Assembly: GCF_011386835.1 (NCBI RefSeq) | Contig: NC_088792.1 | Location: forward strand, 115,912,421-115,976,420 | DNA: 64,000 nucleotides | Reading direction: 5' to 3' | DNA from: Chrysemys picta bellii | Lineage: Eukaryota; Chordata; Testudines; Emydidae | Shown here: piece after piece, positions 56,672-64,000 of the stretch | How positions within the stretch are numbered: the stretch's first letter is position 1 | Layout: each line of letters opens with the position of its first letter | Position numbers and translations under genes: made by a program | The notes under the pieces: generated by a model | Told to the model about the DNA's origin: nothing | Database searches by the model: none | The model's input: only the letters and a program-made list of their open reading frames with translations

Positions 56672-57703
56672 TGTTGTTGCACAGGAGTGCAAAAGGGTTA
56701 CAGGGATCCCCTGGATCTAGTGCCTACATACTAGTTCACCAAAAAGTGCCATGTAAGATCTCTGCTGAAAGTCTGGGTCACTCTGATCCTCATTGTGAAA
56801 TGTATGTATGGATAATATGTAAGGAGTTAAATTTACATACTGAAAATTATGTTCTTAATGTCAGAGTGGGGCTGGTCACTGGAAGGTGATAGACAGGTTA
56901 TTTTCAGGCAGGAGACACTTATCTAACTTTCTGGCTATATGTAGATGGAATATTGTATACTTCACAATGGATGCCCATTTATCGTCTAAGCCAAATGCTA
57001 ATGAAGGGATTGTATATCTTCAAAAGATGATGTTTACAGGAAGAAATAAACCAATAAATTTTTGGTTTCTAACAGAGACAGAGGCACTCTCTGCATCCTT
57101 CACCAAGGGCACAAGCTGCCAGCATGCTTGTTTTTTATGAACGGAAGATTACAGCCAGACTGGCTGTTTGAAGCTGGGAGAGAAATTTTGGGTGAGCTAA
57201 CCTTTGAGAGAATTTGTTGTTAGTTAAATTTAGGCTCTAGGAAGCATATTATGATGTTATTTTATATGTAACCATTTGTTTCCATTAATTTCACTTGCTT
57301 CTTCTTGAATCTCTGTTCGTTGTTAAATAAACGTCTTGTTTGTAACTATACACATATCTAAGTGCTGTGTGTTAAGTGGAGTGGTGATCTAAGGTGTAAC
57401 TGGTAAGCTGGGATGTACTGTTCCTTTGGGAGCAGAGGATCTGAGAATTCTATGCATGTCTAGTGGATCAGGGGCTGGGTACTCTATATGCTCGGAGGAC
57501 CTGAGGGTTGGAGAGTGCCTATTGTTAACCTGTAAAGAGAAAGAGAGTGGGGCCTCTGGAGGTCTGGAAGGCAGTGCTTCTGTTGTCAGAGGCTGGTGGT
57601 ATTGGAGAACTGTCCCACAGCAGGAACAGACAAAGCTTCCTTGTGTTAATTGCAGCTGGTAGCAAGGTGCTGCACAACCTTGGGTATCCCCAGGAAGTGT
57701 CAC
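56672..57703 (+). mobile_element. Possible solo LTR of an endogenous retroviral or LTR element
   Basis: AT-rich first part, AATAAACGTCTTG at about 57326 followed by GT-rich sequence (a poly(A)-signal-like R region), then a GC-richer tail ending CCCAGGAAGTGTCACA. This is the layout of a reptile ERV LTR ending in CA. I could not define the left border or a target duplication, and no viral genes are present. Confidence 0.4.
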
Positions 57704-58029
57704 AGGGAATGGGACAGAAGTGATCAAGTTTGCAGGGGAATGGGCAGAAGAGTTTGTGCCCACTAGACATGCTTCCCTCCATAGCCTGGAATGGAACACA
57801 AGATTCCCGAGTCTCACTAACACTCTACTATCAGCAAATATCTGTGAAACCCATTGGCAAAGTGTCTCATCCCCCTTTAGTGCTGGTTCACATAGAGGAT
57901 GACAACCTATTACTGTTCTCAGTTACTCCTTTAGCTCAAGTGGTGGATCTAAAGTGTCTAACCATACTGGGTGACTGTCAACATGACAGAATTTCTGCTT
58001 TTTCAGTTTGTTTTTAAAAAGCTAGGAAA

Positions 58030-58062
58030 TCTCTCTCTCTCTCATACACACACATATATTAA
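58030..58062. repeat. (CT)n/(CA)n microsatellite
   Basis: CTCTCTCTCTCTCATACACA CACATATAT. Confidence 0.8.
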
Positions 58063-58194
58063 AAGAACATTATTATGGTTGCAAAGTCACAAACTCAAAA
58101 GTTATGAAATGCCAGAATTAAGGTTGCCATGGCACATTATAGTTCAAAGCACAGTTGCAACTGTGGGTGCCCTGCACTTCTGCAAAAGTTTAGT

Positions 58195-58300
58195 TTAAGT
58201 GATTTGACTGGCATCACATAGGAACTCTGTGACACGGGCAGGGTTAGAATCCAGTTCTCTAGATCAGCATTCTACTATCTTAACCATGATACTGCCCTTT
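58195..58300 (-). mobile_element. MIR-type SINE fragment (antisense)
   Basis: AAGTGATTTGACTGGCATCA CATAG ... GGGTTAGAATCCAGTTCTCT AGATCAGCATTCTACTATCT TAACCATGATACTGCC is the reverse complement of a MIR head and core. Confidence 0.65.
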
Positions 58301-58319
58301 TTCTTCCTGCCATCCCCTG

Positions 58320-59650
58320 CCTCATTCACTACATACTTTGCAAGAAGGAGGGCAGACAGGTCCTGGTCTGCATCCGAAGCCAGGTCCATGCCTTCCACCT
58401 CCAGGCCCTGCAGAGACAGCTTTAGCATGCTGGCGCACACCTTCCTCCAAGGGCTCCAATATGACCAGCAGCAATTTTATCTCCAGCTGAGATGTTTCCC
58501 CAGAGACCTCTATGAGCGGCCAGTCTTTTACCAGGACCTCCACAGACCTGGAAGCTAGACTCCGTGACCAGGTCCATAACAGCCGCCGAGGGGGAGGACT
58601 TCCTGCTGCACAACCCCCATCTGTGTGTGCAGGTGGTGGAGACCCCCTTGGTGCGCTGGAGTTGGTCCTGGCTGGTACCAAAGTTGGAGACCTCCTGGAC
58701 TACGATCAGAGGGATCTGATAGTGCTTAGTCAGCGTATGGGGCTGTCCACCCCATGTCACCTATCGTGTGCTCCAGGAAATGAGGGCAGCTTTGCCTCTT
58801 GCTTCTCTTGCTCCCCACCTGCCTCTCACCCCAGGCCCTCTAGAACTTGTCATCGGGCCTCTGCCCCACAAGCCTCCCAAGCTGCCTCAGACACACAACC
58901 TAAGTTGGCTGAACACCAGCCAGCCAGTCCACCTCTGAACTGTGCCCAGGAAACAGCTGCATGTGCTTATGCTTCATACTTTCACTTCCTTGCTCTTGTG
59001 TCCCACCCCAACACCAAATGGGGGGACTTGTTGCTACCTAAGGAGGGCGAGGAACACCAGTGGGGCAGTCTGTACTCCATGCTGGTCCCATGACCCACTG
59101 GGGATATCAGCTGGTGGCTCCTGCATGAAGCCATAAGCACAGGCATGTACCTGGCACAGTTCACAAACTCCCTTGACACCTGTCCTTTCTGTGGCAAGAC
59201 GGAGACCCTGGCGCACAACCAACCTCTTACTGAGGTTCTGGCTGCATTTTCCCCCACACTTCCTGATCTTTGCACACCCCATCTGAGGCCCCACAAACTT
59301 GCAGGACCTCCTTATCAACCTTCTGCTGCTGCTGGCCAAGATGGCCAGCCATCATACCAGGTGGAGGAAGCTGGACAAGGGGGTTCTCTGCAACTGTGGG
59401 ACCTATTTCCGTTCACTTGTACAGTTCCACCTCCGAGCAGAGTTCCTGTGGGTGGTATCCACTGACTCTCTAGATGCCTTGGAGCAGTGAGTACTGTCGG
59501 TGGATCTCCGCTCCGTGTCCCCTTCTGGTTACCTGATTTTTTCCCTATGACCTTCGCTCCCATCCCTGTTTTTTCATTTGTTGTTTCCAGTATTCAGTTG
59601 TGGCCCGTGTCCACTGGTCCCTCCCCTCAGATGGGGGGGGGGGGGAGGGC
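58320..59650 (+). mobile_element. Tx1-clade LINE 3' part, decayed
   Basis: Plus-strand frames read LAHTFLQGLQYDQQQFYLQL, then (shifted) PVFYQDLHR, VLAGTKVGDLLDYDQRDLIV LSQRMGLSTPCH, HPNTKWGDLL, ISWWLLHEAI, FTNSLDTCPFCGKTETLAH (a CCHC-like C-terminal finger) and LDKGVLCNCGTYFRSLVQFH. Order and content match the C-terminal part of Tx1-like ORF2 proteins. At least three frameshifts and several stops; ends near a G run (about 59632-59646). A dead copy. Confidence 0.8.
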
Positions 59651-60570
59651 TTTAGCTATGGTTAGGCCTAGGCCTGCCATCATCCCCTCTCTTCACCCCA
59701 TTTCCACAATATGTACACACCTTCCAACTTCTGCAACAAATGAGGCAGCGATTCTGTAGATAACAGCCTTCTTTACTAAAGAACCCTGATTTATCTGCAG
59801 ATCACATCCACCCTGTGCACTGAAGGAGGCAGGGGTCAAGTGGAAAAAACAGTATGTGATAACGTAATTAAAAACTATCAAAATGCATACTTACAAGGCA
59901 GCCAAATAAGGCAACCTTAATTCTGACATTCCTTACTTTTGAGTGCTTGACCTTGCAACCTTAATAACATTTCATTTAACCCAGTTTTTGTGTGTGTAAT
60001 TAAAATTAAATTGGCCATATCCTGCACAATCAATTTCTTGCGATTGCAGTGGTGAGAGACATTGGCTGACCTCTGGTTGTTTTCAGTGCAGTGTAATTTT
60101 TGAAAGCAAGGGCATTGTGCAATTACGAATTGCTCCTTTATATTACAGGTAAGAACAATTTAAAGGGCTACTATATTTCACAATGCAACTATTCCGAGAA
60201 AGGATGATTTAATTTTGTTAAAAGCAAGATATGACATGAGATGCGTGACAAGTGACTTGTATTTTATTTAAATTTTTGTTGAAACATATCATGGAAGAGC
60301 CATTCTTAGGTGCAAACTAGATACTAGGCTGGTAACAAATGTAAAAAGCTTTGGATATAAAGTAATTCCCCTAGGCTGGACTGACACAAGAGCAAACTTA
60401 ATACCTGTTATTTTAAATCTACCGTTTAATTTTATGAGTCAGTTTAATCTTAATACTATTTCTTAAAATAATGACAACAATTGTTAAGCAAACAAGAAGA
60501 GCCAACCAAACATGGATTAGACAGCAATATTCATACGCTGGAAGAGATGCATGTTAAACTGCCTACTGGA

Positions 60571-60760
60571 AAGTTTCTTATATCTTCCTCTGAAGTAGCT
60601 GGTATTGGCCACTGTCAAGAGACAATATACTGGACTAACTTGACCATGGCTGTGATCCAGTCTGGAAATTTCTATATTTCTATGTGACCAGGGAATTGCT
60701 TGAATTTCCCATATGTTAAAAACACTTTTAAGGCCTAGAGTAGCAGAGGACTATGGGCAA
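60571..60760 (-). repeat. Reptile interspersed repeat, likely donor of the 129-bp segment
   Basis: Minus strand of a common reptile repeat (CCAGACTGGATCACAGCCAT GG, GTATATTGTCTCTTGACAGT GGCCA). The part 60630-60758 is also found inverted at 55047-55175 with 2 mismatches in 129. Confidence 0.6.
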
Positions 60761-62485
60761 GGCTCACCCAGACTTGATTGGCACCAGTCCCCAAAAAGCC
60801 ACATCCAGTTACCTGAGATTGGGAGAAGTAGATCAAGAGCTCTGGGGAATGGTTTTGGTCCCTGGGAACAAAGAGACACTTATGCTGCTAATAGCCAGGG
60901 TATCAACAATACAGGAAGAGGCTCAACTGAAACCTCTGTCCCTCACCCACCACACACAATAATGTCAGTATATTGTATTTTACAACTTGGCCTCTGCACA
61001 TTATTTTCCTTCTACTGATTAGCTGTTTATTCCAATCTGCTCCATCCCACTTCCCTCAAAGTCCCTGGTGACAAATTCACTCTCCATACTCTTCTCCATC
61101 CTTCCTCTCCTGCTCTCTATAGTCACACTTTTCCTACTAACTCACTCGTTAACTCTTTAATTCCCTTTTCTTGCCATTCTCTATTCCATAATAAAAAAAA
61201 ACCATGTAATTAACAAGATCTGTTGATCATTACTTTGATCAGTAGGGATATGACATTCAACCTTGGAGTCTTCTGTTTTGACTGCCTGCCTTCAAACATG
61301 CTAATGTGACAGGGAAACCTGCCCACCCAGGAAAAAAGGAGAATGAAAAAACAAGCCACAATTAGTTTCCATATACAGTTTGACATACGACTTTTTCCAT
61401 GCCTTGTGCATGTAGGCTGGAATTTGTTCCCCTTAGCCTGGAAGTTCTCTCCCCTTGCCTCAGGTGTTTTATGATAATGACTCAAGTGTCTGTTTACAGC
61501 TTCTAAGCTAATTTCAGATTTTTGACATTGTTCCTGCCTTTTGTTCTGCTGTTTGATTAGTTCAGGCTACTTTATTATCTATATAACTGTGGCTAGGGTT
61601 AAGTGAAGTCTATCTTCAATTGAAGTTGTTGTGAAAGATTTTTATCTGTTAACCCAAAAACCAGCCTGTCTCTGATACGTTCAAGTTTTGCAGTTTCAGA
61701 GCTTTTATGAAATATTCAACATTTTCCCTTGGTTTTTGAATTTTCTGGTGAAAACATGCTCTTTCATAAACTACATTTTCTCTGAGGCACAAAGTATGCA
61801 TCACACATAGCCAGAACCCTCTCACAGTCATCTTTGTGACCGTCTTCAGTAAAGTCAAAGGATTTAAAGATAGGCTCTGCCTGCTTCCCCATCACTCAGA
61901 TTAAAAAAACTGACTAAATATCTTGTTTCTTGGTGGAGCTTTGTAGCAATCTGAAATCTTGTAAAATACTGCTTCCAGACTGTCCATTGTGAAGTCCTGT
62001 AAAGCAGAAGCTCTGTGAGGCATTGAAAAGTACCATACTGATGAAATCCTGCAACCTTTGTTGCTTTGTTCCCTCTCTCTGCAGCTTTTGTTGCTTTATA
62101 CCTTCTGTTTGTTCTCTTCTGGCATTAGTTTACTTCTGACACCTGCCATGTACTTATCCACAGTAGGATGCAAGGCTGCTAATAGTCAGGCTTCTGTATC
62201 AGATATACATTGACTACAGAGCTTACCGCTCAGAAATACACACCAGATATGTTCACTATAAGATCCTTTAACGCTCCTTGTGGCTGAAAAGTATAATATG
62301 GTTTACCATTCCATTACTAAAGACTCCAGTGCTAAAGACTCCAGTCAGAATTGGTGCCTCATTACTCTGGGCACTAATCAAACAAAGAGAGAGTCAATCC
62401 TGCCCTAAACAGATTATAATCCAGGATACTTAAAAACAAATGAAAGGCAGGAAAGAAACACAACATTGCTATTGTCAGACACTTA

Positions 62486-63202
62486 GGACATAGCTACATG
62501 TGCAGATGTAGAGCGCTTTGAGTTAAACCAGCCTTTGTAGAGTGCAGTAGGGAAAGCGCTGTAGTCTGTCCACATTGACAGCTGACAGCACACTGGCATG
62601 GCCACATTAGCAGCTCTTGCAACGGCCACAGAGAGCACTGCATTGTGGTAGCTATCCCAGCATGCAAGTGGCTGCAACGTGCTTTTCAAATGGGAGGTGG
62701 GGGTGGAGTTTGACAGGGAGTGCGTTGTGTGTATGTGGGGTGAGAAAGAGTGGGTTTTTGGGGGGCTGAGAGCATGTAAGCATGCTGTCTTGTAAGTTCA
62801 GACAGCAGCAGACCTCCGCCTCCCCTCCCCGCCTCTCTCTCTCTCACACACAGCAGTCCACAGTAATGGTTGCTTTGTCTCGGAGCAGATAAGCATGCCG
62901 CTGTTAAACGGAGCTTCCAAAGGGCATATCCAAAACAATGACAAGAGTGACCACTTGACTTAAAGGGATTATGGGACGTTTCCAGAGGCTGATCAGAGTG
63001 CAGTAATGCAACACCTCATTCACACTGACGCTGGGGCGCTCCAGCGGGGGCGCATCAAAAGTTATTCTACTCGTTAAGATGGAGTACCAGGAGCGCTTTA
63101 GCCGTGGAGTCAGAGCGCTCTACGTGCCTTGCCAGTGTGGTAGTGAGCTAGTGTGCCCGGGGCTCCTTTAATGCGCTGTAACTTGCAAGTGTAGCCAAGC
63201 CC
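62486..63202. mobile_element. Harbinger-like MITE, copy 2 (opposite orientation to 12592-13315)
   Basis: Left end GGACATAGCTACATGTGCAG, right end GCAAGTGTAGCCAAGCCC. Flanks TTA and TCA. It is the reverse complement of the copy at 12592-13315 over its full length, including GA/CT and C-rich tracts. Open frames are shadows of this repeat. Confidence 0.75.
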
Positions 63203-63479
63203 TCACACACACTCCTACAACCCTAGGATCGGGGCCCTGCTTTGTAAACATGAAGTAAAGTCATCAAGAATGAAACTGCAGCAAAAAGTTCCTGTCAATA
63301 GATTAAATATCTAGATCATTGCACAATTGTACTACAATGATGAACTTAAAAGTCCAGATGCCTATATCCTTTTTGTCAGGAGGAACATCAGCCTTCTTGA
63401 AATTTATGAGTTTTTCTCATCTGATTTCTTGTTCTACCATAAATCAAGTACTCTTTACCTGCGTGGGTATTTCACAGTA

Positions 63480-63660
63480 TAAGTAATAATAATAACACAA
63501 CACTTTTCATCAGTATATCTTAAAAAGCTTTACAAAGGCTGGTCAATATCTTTATCCCCATTTTACAGACAGTGAAATAAAGGCAGATAGGTGAAGTGAT
63601 TTGCTCAAATACACCCAGGTAGTTGTTGCTCTATCCACAAGGCCATACTGCCTCCCTGTA
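63480..63660 (-). mobile_element. MIR-type SINE (antisense)
   Basis: TTATCCCCATTTTACAGACA GTGAAATAAAGG ... GTGATTTGCTCAAATACACC CAGG ... TCTATCCACAAGGCCATACT GCC, the antisense MIR consensus order. Confidence 0.75.
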
Positions 63661-63672
63661 TTTATTAATGAC

Positions 63673-63782
63673 AGGTTTCAGAGTAGCAGCCTTGTTAGTC
63701 TGTATCCGCAAAAAGAACAGGAGTACTTGTGGCACCTTGTTAGTCTCTAAGGCGCCACAAGTACTCCTGTTCTTTTTGTATT
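63673..63782. repeat. Reptile repeat tail folded back on itself
   Basis: Tail repeat GTAGCAGCCTTGTTAGTCTG (same family as 16678) followed by two inverted arms: 63708-63738 and 63750-63780, AAAAAGAACAGGAGTACTTG / CAAGTACTCCTGTTCTTTTT, around a loop of about 11 nt. Confidence 0.75.
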
Positions 63783-64000
63783 TATTAAATACATCAAAAC
63801 TGTTGAAACATTTTCCAAAAAGATCTTGATTTTGTTTTTGTCAGTTGTCTAGGCATATATTCAGAAAAAAAGAGCATTAACTCCCATGTTACCTACGTTG
63901 AGTTTAGGTTGGTTGCACATGGGCAGAGGAGTCTACCTAGAGGGACCAGACCGCAGGATCAGTGCCTAGGTTATTAGTTTTGTTTCAGATCTTTATTAGA

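Larger units (their letters stand above)
51310..64000 (-). other. Probable BAG1 5' intron (left part)
   Basis: 12.7 kb upstream of the first visible BAG1 exon, made mostly of repeats (see entries). No exon with splice sites or CpG island that could be BAG1 exon 1 was found, so the gene probably starts beyond the window. 53000-53980, 59880-60570, 60770-62450 and 63210-63480 hold nothing I recognise. Confidence 0.6.

Noticed and set aside
58229..59490. Host gene encoded by the long plus-strand frames
   Set aside because: The order of motifs matches the C-terminal part of Tx1-type LINE ORF2 and the frames are broken repeatedly.

Overview
This window is vertebrate nuclear DNA, most likely from a turtle or a close sauropsid relative. 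The genes have long introns with GT-AG borders. About a third of the sequence I could classify is reptile-type repeat: CR1 and Tx1-clade LINEs, Penelope-like fragments, hAT elements, many PIF/Harbinger-like MITEs, MIR-type SINEs and a tRNA-derived SINE. The species call is inference from these repeats. No bacterial, plasmid or CRISPR features were seen. Most open reading frames in all six frames are chance frames in introns or repeats.

Two protein-coding genes are present, both on the minus strand. On the left (26890 down to 3186) is a complete ten-exon ZNF830 gene (CCDC16/OMCG1), rebuilt exon by exon. Its 1080-nt coding sequence stays in frame through every junction and gives 359 residues ending in the family's C-terminal acidic and [10 protein letters not shown] motifs. 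Its first intron has AT-AC borders with a textbook U12 donor and branch site. All other introns are GT-AG. On the right (51309 down to 33356) are six exons of BAG1 (HSP70 co-chaperone), covering the ubiquitin-like domain and the whole BAG domain. The first exon and promoter are not visible and probably lie beyond 64000.

Layout: 1-3185, ZNF830 3' flank with a MITE and a palindromic Penelope fragment; 3186-26890, ZNF830, with introns holding a CR1 LINE split by a hAT insertion (intron 7) and a decayed hAT carrying transposase remnants (intron 3); about 26400-27060, the GC/CpG-rich ZNF830 promoter; 27061-33355, intergenic, with MITEs and a 27-base G run; 33356-51309, BAG1 exons in repeat-rich introns; 51310-64000, BAG1 5' intron, with a tRNA-derived SINE, a hAT, an unusual LTR retrotransposon with inverted LTR ends, a possible solo LTR, a Tx1-like LINE and a large MITE.

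The most notable observations are: the intron-rich ZNF830 with a minor-class intron beside BAG1, whereas the human gene is intronless on another chromosome; an LTR retrotransposon whose two outer ends are both the LTR start in inverted orientation, flanked by a 5-bp duplication; a 129-bp near-identical inverted segment shared by that LTR and a site 5.5 kb away; and a hammerhead-ribozyme-like core in a Penelope fragment.
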